From: Austwickia sp.
GTDB taxonomy: Bacteria; Actinomycetota; Actinomycetes; Actinomycetales; Dermatophilaceae
Reading direction: 5' to 3'
Length of the DNA stretch: 64,000 nt
Assembly: GCA_016711265.1 (NCBI GenBank)
Contig: JADJTI010000001.1
Coordinates: 434,001 to 498,000 of the forward strand
This document shows positions 34,320 through 41,119 of this stretch, one piece after another. Both the position numbers and the translations under genes were made by a program. The notes beneath the pieces were generated by a model. That model did no database searches. It saw only the letters and a list, made by a program, of their open reading frames with translations, and had not been told where the DNA came from. Within the stretch, counting starts at the first letter, position 1. Every line of letters starts with the position of its first letter.

Positions 34320-35800
34320 CAGAAGATCCCCCTGGTCGGGTCGTTCGGGTAGTCCTGCGGTCCGTCCCGGCGGGGCAGATCGGGTGCAGCGGTGGGGTCG
34401 CCGTAGTCGCCGATGTCGGGCTCCACGCGGAAGGGACGCCACGTCGGCACGGGCGATGCGGGTTCCTTGGCGGGGGCGCTCTCGGGCGGCGCCGGCGCTG
34501 CCCGGGGTGGCCCGGGCAGCGCCGTGGGCGTGGGCCGCTCTCGGGACGGGATCGGGGTCGCCGGTTCGGTGAGCCAGGCCGCCTGGGTGGCCTCATCGGG
34601 CCGCGGCGCCTCGATCAGGTGCGGCACGAACCGCGCGAGGTGATCGGTGATGTCCTGGGTGCCTTCGCGGATGCCGAGCCCGGCGGCCCGCCCGTCGACC
34701 ACCCAACACCCCAGCACCGGGCGGTGGCCCTCGAACGACGGCAACGGGAACCACTGCTGGTAGCAGTAGCCTTCCGCGCCGTACCGGCTGCTCGGGGGTA
34801 GGCCCGGCGCGCCGGCACCCAGCGCCCGGCCGCCGACCTGGGCATGGATGCCCTCGCCCTCGCGGCCGTGCAGCGGTTTGGCCACCCAGTCGACCAGATC
34901 GCGAGGTCCGTCCAGGTACGCCGGCAGCAGGCACTCGTGGCCCGGGTACACCTGCCAGAGCGCCGCCAGCAGCGCCTTGTTCGACAACAGGACCTTCCAC
35001 GGGGGCTCGATCCAGGTGGTGGACCGAGATCCGGAGGGGACCGGCTCGACGTACCGGCCGAAGGTTTCGGCGAGCATGTCCTCCCACGGGTACAGCTTGA
35101 AGCAGGTGCGCAGCACATCGGTGCCCTCGCCGACGAAGCACCGCCGCGCCTCGTCATACCCGATCTGATCGATCGGCAGGGACACCGTGCGCAACCCGGC
35201 CTGGTCGGCGGTGTCGCGCAGGTAGGTGACCGTCATCTCCTCCTCGGCCCCTGCCGAACCGGGGTGATGGGCGAACACCACCGGGGCCTGCGGCAACCGC
35301 CACGCCACGTCCCGCCAGGCCTGGACCAGCCGTTCGTGCAGGCTGTTCCATTGGTCCAGATCGGGGTGGGTGTCCTGTAGCCAGTACCACTGGATCACCG
35401 ACGCCTCGAGCAGACCGGTCGGGGTATCGGCGTTGTACTCCAGTAGCTTGGCGTGGCCCCGACCGTCCCAGGCCAGGTCGAAACGTCCGTACAGGCTGGG
35501 GGCATCCGCCTCCAGCGAGGCGCGCGCGATCTCCAAAGCGCCGGGCGGCAGACCCAGGGAGCCCATCGCGCCGCTGGCCAGAAACCGGCCCGCTTCCACG
35601 CACATCTGGTGCAGCTGCTCGGTGACGGTCTCCAGGTAGTCCACCTCGGCGGAGGTCAGCCGGTAGCAGGCGTCCTCATTCCAGTACGGCGACCCGCCGC
35701 CGGCCCCGCTCGGAGCGTCGTAGAACACCAGGCCCTGGGAACTGACCCGATCACGCCAGTTCGGCCGCGGGTCAATGACGGTGCGTCGCAACAGGCTCAC
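34319..35800 (-). CDS. Glutathionylspermidine-synthase-like ATP-grasp ligase (YgiC/YjfC type) with Pro-rich tail
   Basis: A 493-residue amide ligase. Family motifs are YWNEDACYRLTSAEVDYLE (39-57), FDLAWDGRGHAKLLEYNADTPT split over 107-128, the nucleotide-binding Lys region VAKPLHGREGEGI (306-318), and a magnesium-site stretch VLGCWVVDGRAAGLGIREG (362-380). E. coli YgiC and YjfC have the same fold but do not make glutathionylspermidine, and their substrates are unknown. Residues 401-493 add a Pro/Ala-rich tail ending in DYPNDPTRGIF, not seen in the E. coli proteins. The GTG start overlaps the lipoprotein stop by four bases (GTGA). Confidence 0.87.
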   Translation of the reverse strand: MSLLRRTVIDPRPNWRDRVSSQGLVFYDAPSGAGGGSPYWNEDACYRLTSAEVDYLETVTEQLHQMCVEAGRFLASGAMGSLGLPPGALEIARASLEADAPSLYGRFDLAWDGRGHAKLLEYNADTPTGLLEASVIQWYWLQDTHPDLDQWNSLHERLVQAWRDVAWRLPQAPVVFAHHPGSAGAEEEMTVTYLRDTADQAGLRTVSLPIDQIGYDEARRCFVGEGTDVLRTCFKLYPWEDMLAETFGRYVEPVPSGSRSTTWIEPPWKVLLSNKALLAALWQVYPGHECLLPAYLDGPRDLVDWVAKPLHGREGEGIHAQVGGRALGAGAPGLPPSSRYGAEGYCYQQWFPLPSFEGHRPVLGCWVVDGRAAGLGIREGTQDITDHLARFVPHLIEAPRPDEATQAAWLTEPATPIPSRERPTPTALPGPPRAAPAPPESAPAKEPASPVPTWRPFRVEPDIGDYGDPTAAPDLPRRDGPQDYPNDPTRGIF

Positions 35801-36255
35801 CCACCGCTGCCGCCGCCGCGGGCGCCGAAGCCACCCCGGCTGATCGTCGTGCCGCCCTTGACCGTGCTGGAGGAGACGCGCCCGCCACCGACGGCCACTC
35901 CCCCGGCGCGGTAACTGCGATCCTGCGGGGGCCTGCCGAAGCTGCCTCCGACCACCCGCTGACCGATGCCGGCCGCGAGCAGCCCGTACGGGATGAAGTA
36001 CCAGCTGGCGTGGCTTCGGGTCCGGTGCTGCCGACAGTCGTCATCATCGCGCCACTGGTTGGACTCGGCGTCGACACACCGGCACTGCTCGTCATCCAAC
36101 CGGACGCCGGTCTGCTCATCGGCGCAGACGCCGGCGTACGCCGGCTCGTCGTCCTGGGAGCTGCCGCAGGCGGTCATGGTGGAGGCCGCCATCACCGCGG
36201 TCACGCCCAAAGCGACCACCTCAGATCGGCGTCGGCGGCGTGCGGTGCGTTCCAT
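35797..36255 (-). CDS. YgiB/YjfM-like (DUF1190-like) lipoprotein with RGGFG tail
   Basis: A 152-residue lipoprotein. The basic N-region and lipobox STMTAC give a lipidated Cys30. Four Cys (44, 58, 60, 74) may form two disulfides. A hydrophobic stretch SWYFIPYGLLAAGIGQRVVGG written in part as WYFIPYGLLAAGIG (85-98) follows, then TTISRGGFGARGGGSGG (136-152) ends the protein. E. coli YgiB, from memory, shares the same order: lipobox, Cys pairs, a FWMPLMAGY-like segment, and TTTVTRGGFG. The tail is a plausible acceptor for the ATP-grasp ligase encoded next. ATG 36255 has GAGAGGA upstream. Confidence 0.72.
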   Translation of the reverse strand: MERTARRRRRSEVVALGVTAVMAASTMTACGSSQDDEPAYAGVCADEQTGVRLDDEQCRCVDAESNQWRDDDDCRQHRTRSHASWYFIPYGLLAAGIGQRVVGGSFGRPPQDRSYRAGGVAVGGGRVSSSTVKGGTTISRGGFGARGGGSGG

Positions 36256-36301
36256 CGGCGGATCCTCTCCCGTGCTGGCCCCATCGTCTCCTACGAACAC
36301 C

Positions 36302-36327
36302 GACGTCGCGTCGATCGGTCGCGTTCC
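36302..36327 (-). promoter_or_regulatory. Candidate ECF-sigma promoter of the lipoprotein operon
   Basis: On the reverse strand GGAAC (36327-36323) and CGTC (36305-36302) are 17 bases apart, the pattern of many extracytoplasmic-function sigma promoters. The predicted transcript start is about 40 bases before the lipoprotein gene. The match is short and unproven. Confidence 0.35.
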
Positions 36328-36330
36328 CTC

Positions 36331-36360
36331 GCGTGTCAGCGCGTGTCAGCGCGTGTCAGC
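36331..36360. repeat. Three exact tandem copies of a 10-bp unit
   Basis: GCGTGTCAGC occurs three times in a row with no mismatch (reverse strand GCTGACACGC). It covers the stop codon of the binding-protein gene and lies immediately upstream of the candidate promoter of the lipoprotein operon. One unit per helical turn could bind an oligomeric regulator on one face of the DNA. Confidence 0.85.
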
Positions 36361-37441
36361 GGCTCACGTATTCCGTCGACATGGCGACCGCGGGATCGAC
36401 GGGCTTGGTGAGCAGCCCCTGGGCCGTCATGAACTCGGCCATGTCCTGCCACTGGGCCGGATCGAGCTTGCCCGCGACTTTCCCCTGGGCGTCCACCATG
36501 ATCTTCAGGGTGGCCGCCAGGGTGACCCGAGCCGCCGCGGCGGCCTGTTCCTGGGCCAGGCCCGGGACCTGGCCGGTGCTGATCGTGATCGCGCCCTCGG
36601 GGTCGGCCTTGACGGCCTCGATGCCGTCGAGCATCCCCTCGGCCACCGATCGGGCCAGGTTCGGCCGGTCCTTGAGCAGTTTGGCGGTGGTCACCAGCGA
36701 GATGCTGACCAGCGGCACGTTCCGGGCCAGCGGGATCGTCCGGGTCTTGACGCCGGCCAGACCGAACTGCACGGCGTCGTTGTTGGAGAAGCCGACAATG
36801 GCGTCGACCTTGTCGGTGGTGAGCGCGGCCTGCTGGGTGTAGCCGACCTCGGTGATCCGCACGTCCTTCTCGGTCAGCCCGGCGTCCTTGAGGGCCACCT
36901 GCAGGCCGAACCAGCTCTCGCCGTACCGGCCCGGCAGGCCGATGCTGTGCCCCCGCAGGTCCTTGGTCGTCTTGATGGGCGATTCGTCGCGGACGATCAG
37001 CACCACGGGGTAGGTCCGGTAGTAGGAGGAGATGGCCACCAGGTCCATGCCCTCGGCGCGGGCCTGCAGGAGTTCGTCGCCGCCGGCGATGACGAAGTCC
37101 TCCTGCCCGGCCGCCAGCGCGGTGAACAGGCCCTCGTTCGAGCCGTGGTGGCGCAGCGTCAGGTTCACCCCGCGGGCTTCGAAGGTCTTCTTCTCCAACC
37201 CCACGTAGAAGGGCCCGAACTGGATGTTCGGGATGTAGGTCAAGCCGAGGGTGGCGCTGCCCTGCGCCGCCGGTGTACTCGCTCCGCTCGCCCCGCTCGA
37301 CCCTGGCGAGGCCGACCCGGTGCCGCCGTTCGCGGGGCCGCCCGCGGCGCAGCCGGCCAGACTCAGCGCCGCCGCGGCCGCCGCGGTGGTGAGAATCGTC
37401 AGGGCAGTACGCCGGTTGAGCTGCCGGTTCACGCGCTTCAT
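36356..37441 (-). CDS. NMT1/THI5-type ABC substrate-binding lipoprotein, predicted flavin uptake (RibY-like)
   Basis: A 361-residue receptor of the NMT1/SsuA-like fold. It has a signal peptide with lipobox LSLAGC, a Gly/Ser/Pro linker, then LGLTYIPNIQFGPFYVGLEKK written in part as YIPNIQFGPFYVGLEKKTF, typical of this family. Paralogues carry thiamine precursors, sulfonates or riboflavin. The FMN riboswitch ahead of this operon makes riboflavin or a precursor the likely ligand, as described for RibXY systems. ATG 37441 has AAAGG 8 bases upstream; a GTG at 37450 is the alternative. It follows the permease by 27 bases. No ATPase gene is adjacent. Confidence 0.85.
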   Translation of the reverse strand: MKRVNRQLNRRTALTILTTAAAAAALSLAGCAAGGPANGGTGSASPGSSGASGASTPAAQGSATLGLTYIPNIQFGPFYVGLEKKTFEARGVNLTLRHHGSNEGLFTALAAGQEDFVIAGGDELLQARAEGMDLVAISSYYRTYPVVLIVRDESPIKTTKDLRGHSIGLPGRYGESWFGLQVALKDAGLTEKDVRITEVGYTQQAALTTDKVDAIVGFSNNDAVQFGLAGVKTRTIPLARNVPLVSISLVTTAKLLKDRPNLARSVAEGMLDGIEAVKADPEGAITISTGQVPGLAQEQAAAAARVTLAATLKIMVDAQGKVAGKLDPAQWQDMAEFMTAQGLLTKPVDPAVAMSTEYVSR

Positions 37442-37468
37442 GAGGATCACCTTTCGGGCAACAACGGG

Positions 37469-38248
37469 TCAGCTGGTCGAGGTACGCAAGGAGTCGATGA
37501 TCATGGAGCGGCGCTCCCAAGTCTGGATCAGGGTGTAGACGCTCGAGGCGACCACGCAGAGGATGATGATCGAGGCGAACATGCCGGCGGTGTCGACGGA
37601 GTCGCGCTGCACGGTCAGCACCATGCCCAGCCCGCGCCCGCCCATCACCATCTCCCCCACCACCGCTCCGGTGACGCTGAGGGTGAACCCGTTACGCAGA
37701 CCGGCCAGCACCGAGGGCAGCGCCAGAGGCGCCTCGACGTGCCACAGCATCCCCACCGATGAGGCTCCGTCGATGCGGGCCGCGTTGATCACGTCGCCGT
37801 CGACGTGCCGCAGGCCCACCACTGTGGAGATCAGGATCGGGAAGAACACCATCAGGGCGCACAGCGTGACCACCGCCACCAGCCCGTAGCCGATCCACAG
37901 CACCAGCAGCGGCGCCAGGGCGATGGCCGGGATCGCCTGGGTAGCCCCCAAGAACGGCTGGAAGGCCGCCGACGCCCAGCGGCTGCGGTGGATCACGACC
38001 GCCAGGGGCAGGGCGACGAGGCTGCCGAGCACGCAGCCACCGAGGGCCTCCCCGAGTGTCACCCATAGGTACGGCCAGATCTCGCCGTCGATCAGCATGT
38101 CCACCAGGCGCCCCACCACCGACCCTGGGGTCGGCAGCAGGTACGTCGGGATGTTGGTCCCGCCGCGGGTGAGCTGCCACCACAGCACCAGGAGCAGCAC
38201 ACCGAACAGCAGCGGGGCGAGAATGTCCCGTCTGTGCACCGCGCGCAT
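37469..38248 (-). CDS. ABC transporter permease, predicted flavin uptake (RibX-like)
   Basis: A 259-residue BPD-type permease with six hydrophobic segments. The EAA loop is INAARIDGASSVGMLWHVEAP followed by LALPSVLAGLRNG. It is similar to SsuC/ThiX/RibX proteins. It forms the pore for the NMT1-type receptor encoded 27 bases downstream. ATG 38248 is preceded by GGAGG at 5 bases, and this ribosome binding site lies inside a hairpin controlled by the FMN riboswitch. A longer open frame upstream would run through the riboswitch and is rejected. The ATPase must be supplied from elsewhere. Confidence 0.88.
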   Translation of the reverse strand: MRAVHRRDILAPLLFGVLLLVLWWQLTRGGTNIPTYLLPTPGSVVGRLVDMLIDGEIWPYLWVTLGEALGGCVLGSLVALPLAVVIHRSRWASAAFQPFLGATQAIPAIALAPLLVLWIGYGLVAVVTLCALMVFFPILISTVVGLRHVDGDVINAARIDGASSVGMLWHVEAPLALPSVLAGLRNGFTLSVTGAVVGEMVMGGRGLGMVLTVQRDSVDTAGMFASIIILCVVASSVYTLIQTWERRSMIIDSLRTSTS

Positions 38249-38253
38249 CACGA

Positions 38254-38277
38254 CCTCCGGTTCGGATGCTCCGGAGG
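38254..38277 (-). promoter_or_regulatory. Hairpin sequestering the ribosome binding site of the flavin-transporter permease
   Basis: CCTCCGG (reverse-strand 38277-38271) pairs with CCGGAGG (38260-38254). The second arm contains the GGAGG ribosome binding site of the permease gene. This fits the translational type of FMN-riboswitch expression platform: with FMN bound, the hairpin forms and translation stops. Confidence 0.7.
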
Positions 38278-38343
38278 GGCAGGCGGGAGTGCAGCTGCGG
38301 ACACCCGGCGGCGCGAGCTCGATGCGCACGCACGCCAGTGCCT

Positions 38344-38471
38344 CGTGCTGCCTCCCATCCGGACTTTCACCGTCGGTCCCGGAGTTCCACCGGGTCAACC
38401 GTCGACGCGTGGGCGTCGACGGGTCGCGGACTGTCACCGCCGGTTCGGACTTTCACCGACCCCGGAGCACG
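38344..38471 (-). promoter_or_regulatory. FMN riboswitch (RFN element)
   Basis: The 128-base reverse-strand element has the conserved RFN core in order: P1 strand CGTGCT, then GGGGTCGGTGAAAGTCCG, then AACCGGCGGTGACAGTCCGC, a variable GTCGACG/CGTCGAC stem, then TTGACCCGGTGGAACTCCGG, then GACCGACGGTGAAAGTCCGG, then ATGGGAGGCAGCACG closing P1. It binds flavin mononucleotide. It lies 95 bases before the permease start and should shut off the transporter when FMN is plentiful. Confidence 0.96.
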
Positions 38472-38600
38472 TGCGACCCAGTCTAGGCGCTCGCCCTGTC
38501 TCGCGGTAACGGGCTCGCGGCTGAACGCCACCCCCCGGGTCGGTGTGCGTTCCCTGACAAGGGCTGTTACGGCGGGTACGCCGTCCCGGCGCGGGTTACG

Positions 38601-39218
38601 GTGGTCGACGTGCCGGTCCTGCCCCGATCCATCGTCTTGCACCGCAACCATCGCTTCCACCAAGTGGCCCGGTTCGCGCTCGTCGGCGGGTCCGGCGTGG
38701 CGGTCAACACCGTGGCGTTCATCCTCATCGTGAAGGTTCTGCCCTACGACGTGCACAGCCCGGCATTCGCCCTGTACCCCACGCCGTACAACGTCCGCTG
38801 GCTGCACGTCGTGTCGTTTCTGTCCTTCCTGATCGCGAACGTCTGGAACTTCGAGTTCAACCGGATTTGGACGTTCAAGCACTCGGGAGTCGTGGAGCGA
38901 ACCCGGTTCGGGCACTTCTTCACGGTCGGACTGGCCGCCCAGTTCGTCGGGTTCTTCATCCTCACCGCGCTCACCCACCCCGGCTCGCCGCTGCGGTTGC
39001 CGGCCGACGTCTTCGACGATTCGACGGGCCTGCGCACGATGGCCTACTGGGCGCAGCTCATCATGATCATCGTCACCACGCCGCTGTCGTTCCTGCTCAA
39101 CAAGTTGTGGACGTTCAAGCACGATCACCTCGAGGACGACCTGGACCACGCCGAGCGAGAAAGTCACCTTCCGCCGCCAGTGACTCGTGAATCCGACTGG
39201 AGAGGCTCCGCTCGATGA
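38601..39218 (+). CDS. GtrA-family membrane protein
   Basis: A 205-residue protein with four hydrophobic segments and the GtrA pattern: ARFALVGGSGVAVNTVAFIL at the first helix, FLIANVWNFEFNRIWTFKHSG at the second (a NxxxxRxWTF type motif), and a repeat of it, LLNKLWTFKH, at the end of the fourth. The family helps move lipid-linked sugars or takes part in wall polysaccharide assembly. No glycosyltransferase is next to it. GTG codons at 38601 and 38610 are both possible starts. Its last 104 bases overlap the convergent DUF2505 gene. Confidence 0.85.
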   Translation: MVDVPVLPRSIVLHRNHRFHQVARFALVGGSGVAVNTVAFILIVKVLPYDVHSPAFALYPTPYNVRWLHVVSFLSFLIANVWNFEFNRIWTFKHSGVVERTRFGHFFTVGLAAQFVGFFILTALTHPGSPLRLPADVFDDSTGLRTMAYWAQLIMIIVTTPLSFLLNKLWTFKHDHLEDDLDHAERESHLPPPVTRESDWRGSAR

Positions 39219-39654
39219 GGGTGCCCAGCCATGGGAACCGCACCATGATGACCACTTCTTGGCAAAGTTCGCTGCCGTCGTCGGCCCTGACCACGTGCAT
39301 CCGGCCGTGCGCCGAGGCCGCCTCGACGCCGTGGATCGCGAAGGTCATCCGTCCCTGAAGGTCATCGGGCGACCCGCCGGGCAGCTCCCAGACCTCGGTG
39401 CGGTGAACCGACGGCATCCGGTCGCGGGCGCGCCGGGCGATGACGGCCGGAAGCCATGACGCGGGCATGGTGCCTTGGGTCTCGATGGCGACCGAGGGCG
39501 AGGGTGCGGCGACCAGCCGGTGGTCGGTCAGCTCGGCCGACAGGCTCTCGTGGGCCGCGGTCCGAGCGTGGATGACGTCGCGGTCACAGAGCAGCTCCCA
39601 GGCACGCTCGGGTCCGAACGGCAGGTTGGTGCAGCTACGGATCGTCGTGGCCAC
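39115..39654 (-). CDS. DUF2505 (SRPBCC-fold) protein
   Basis: A 179-residue protein with a START/SRPBCC-like layout common in actinobacteria: an N-terminal strand and helix (NLPFGPERAWELLCDRDVI), a central variable sheet (HRTEVWELPGG; GRMTFAIHGVEAASAHGRMH), and a C-terminal helix (LIERSLSSRIHESLAAEG). Such folds bind hydrophobic ligands. The function is unknown. The GTG start lies 2 bases after the MarR stop, so the two genes are probably co-transcribed. The 3' end overlaps the gtrA-like gene. Confidence 0.72.
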   Translation of the reverse strand: MATTIRSCTNLPFGPERAWELLCDRDVIHARTAAHESLSAELTDHRLVAAPSPSVAIETQGTMPASWLPAVIARRARDRMPSVHRTEVWELPGGSPDDLQGRMTFAIHGVEAASAHGRMHVVRADDGSELCQEVVIMVRFPWLGTLIERSLSSRIHESLAAEGDFLARRGPGRPRGDRA

Positions 39655-39656
39655 GT

Positions 39657-40259
39657 TCAGAGAGCCCGGTGGACCGGGTCGGCACGGGGGTCGACCAGCC
39701 GAGGGGGTGCGCTCAGGGCGGACCCGTCCTGCTGACGCCACACCTGCTGCGATGCCTCGCGGGCGGCCTCGACCAGGTCGATCATGACGCGCTCGACCAG
39801 CTCCAGCTCCTGCGGGGTGTAGCGCTGCAACGCCGTTGTGGTGGCGTGCGCCAGCGGCCGGAAGCACTGCAGGCTCGTCTCCCGCGATTGCTCCGTCGCC
39901 TCCAGCAGAATCTTGCGGCGATCGTGACCGGAACGGATCCGTACCAGGTGCCCGGTGCGTTGCAGCCGGTCTGCCAGGGCGGTGATCGCGGCCCCCGACA
40001 TGCGCAGGGCCCGCCCCAGATCGGCCTGGGTCATGGCGTGCCCCTCGACCCGAGCCTTCTCCAGGTGTCCCAGGGCGGTCAGGTCGGAGCGATTGATGTC
40101 CAAGCGAGTACACACCAGCTCGGCGTACACCTGCATCTCGGTGGTCAACGTGCGCATGAGCAGGGACACCCGGCGCACCGGAGCGTGAGCGGCCGGGCCC
40201 TTCGTGGCGCCCTCGTTCCCTGGCGGGGGGTCGGGCGCACGAGAGGTCACACCGGTCAT
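39657..40259 (-). CDS. MarR-family transcriptional regulator
   Basis: A 200-residue winged-helix regulator. The DNA-binding part is clear: INRSDLTALGHLEKARVEGH, MTQADLGRALRMSGAAITALADRLQRTG split as AITALADRLQRTGHLVR, and the wing SGHDRRKILLEATEQ. The helical N- and C-termini form the dimer. About 35 disordered residues precede the first helix. Met codons at 40262 and 40259 are both possible; a longer frame would run into the terminator at 40301. The likely target is its own transcript with the DUF2505 gene. Confidence 0.88.
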   Translation of the reverse strand: MTGVTSRAPDPPPGNEGATKGPAAHAPVRRVSLLMRTLTTEMQVYAELVCTRLDINRSDLTALGHLEKARVEGHAMTQADLGRALRMSGAAITALADRLQRTGHLVRIRSGHDRRKILLEATEQSRETSLQCFRPLAHATTTALQRYTPQELELVERVMIDLVEAAREASQQVWRQQDGSALSAPPRLVDPRADPVHRAL

Positions 40260-40300
40260 CATCCCTGATGATCGCCCGGGCCGCCCCTTGCCGGGGAATT

Positions 40301-40344
40301 GGTCAGGCCGGTGCGTCCCCGTCAGGGGACGCACCGGCCTGACC
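40301..40344 (-). terminator. Perfect 20-bp stem terminator after the fasciclin gene
   Basis: GGTCAGGCCGGTGCGTCCCC (40301-40320) and its exact complement (40325-40344) enclose a GTCA loop. It begins 9 bases beyond the fasciclin stop on the reverse strand and precedes the MarR gene, separating the two transcripts. No T run is present. Confidence 0.85.
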
Positions 40345-40353
40345 GGAGGTGTG

Positions 40354-40989
40354 TCAGAGGTCCATCGGAACCAGGACGCGGTCGATCCCGTGGGCGATCT
40401 GCCGGTTGTGCTTGTTGATGTCCGGGATCCGCACGGTGGCGTCGTACAGCTGCGGGTCCTTGTCCTTCAGGACGATCATGCCGTGGTGCACCCAGACACC
40501 GATCGTCGGGCCGAGCGCTGTGGGCAGGTTTGCGCCGTTGGCCTTCGAGGCGGCCGCGGCGTCGATGTACGTGCCGGGCACCACGTGGTAGAGCAGCACT
40601 TTCTCGACACCGTCGACGCCGAGCAGGCCGGCCACCGTCGCGAACACCTTGCCCTCGTCGTCGACCCACTTGCCGGAGAGCTCCTGGATGAGCTTCTTGA
40701 ACGCGTAGTCCTTGGGCAGGAACGCCGTCAGCGTGGTTGTGCCGTCCGTGAGCACCTTGACGGCCGAGTTCGGCTTCGCCTTCAGGACGGCGGTGACTGC
40801 GGCGTCCAGGATGTCGAAGTCGTATTCGTTGTGGTCGAAGCTCGCACCGTCAGCGGCCAGGACGGCAGCCAATGAGCGTGTTCCGGTGGTGGCCGATGCG
40901 GGCGCGGCGGCCAGGGTGACGGCGACGAGGGACCCGACCGCGGCCGTGGTCACCGCTCCCGCGAGGCGACGAATCGTGATGGTTGCCAT
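40354..40989 (-). CDS. Secreted fasciclin-domain protein
   Basis: A 211-residue exported protein. The signal peptide RRLAGAVTTAAVGSLVAVTL ends in APASA. One fasciclin (FAS1) domain follows, with an H1-like motif (TLTAFLPKDYAFKKLI) and a second motif with the conserved His (EKVLLYHVVPGTYID), then DINKHNRQIAHGIDRVLVP at the end. FAS1 domains mediate adhesion or matrix contacts (MPT70/MPT83 in mycobacteria). ATG 40989 has AAGGAG 5 bases upstream; an earlier in-frame start would lengthen the signal peptide. It is monocistronic, ending at a strong terminator. Confidence 0.9.
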   Translation of the reverse strand: MATITIRRLAGAVTTAAVGSLVAVTLAAAPASATTGTRSLAAVLAADGASFDHNEYDFDILDAAVTAVLKAKPNSAVKVLTDGTTTLTAFLPKDYAFKKLIQELSGKWVDDEGKVFATVAGLLGVDGVEKVLLYHVVPGTYIDAAAASKANGANLPTALGPTIGVWVHHGMIVLKDKDPQLYDATVRIPDINKHNRQIAHGIDRVLVPMDL

Positions 40990-41119
40990 GACTCTCCTTC
41001 GTGTCGACAGTGACCTCGTGATGGTCACGCCGTTGGCTCACACGCTAGGTCGGGCGTCCGTCCTGATGCGTTTCCTGTCGAACCTTTTCCGGTGGAGCGG
41101 CGTTGCCGCTGATCCGGGG

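Noticed and set aside
37469..38437. Longer form of the flavin-transporter permease
   Set aside because: The extension would translate through the FMN riboswitch; the ATG at 38248 has a good ribosome binding site and begins at the expected place.
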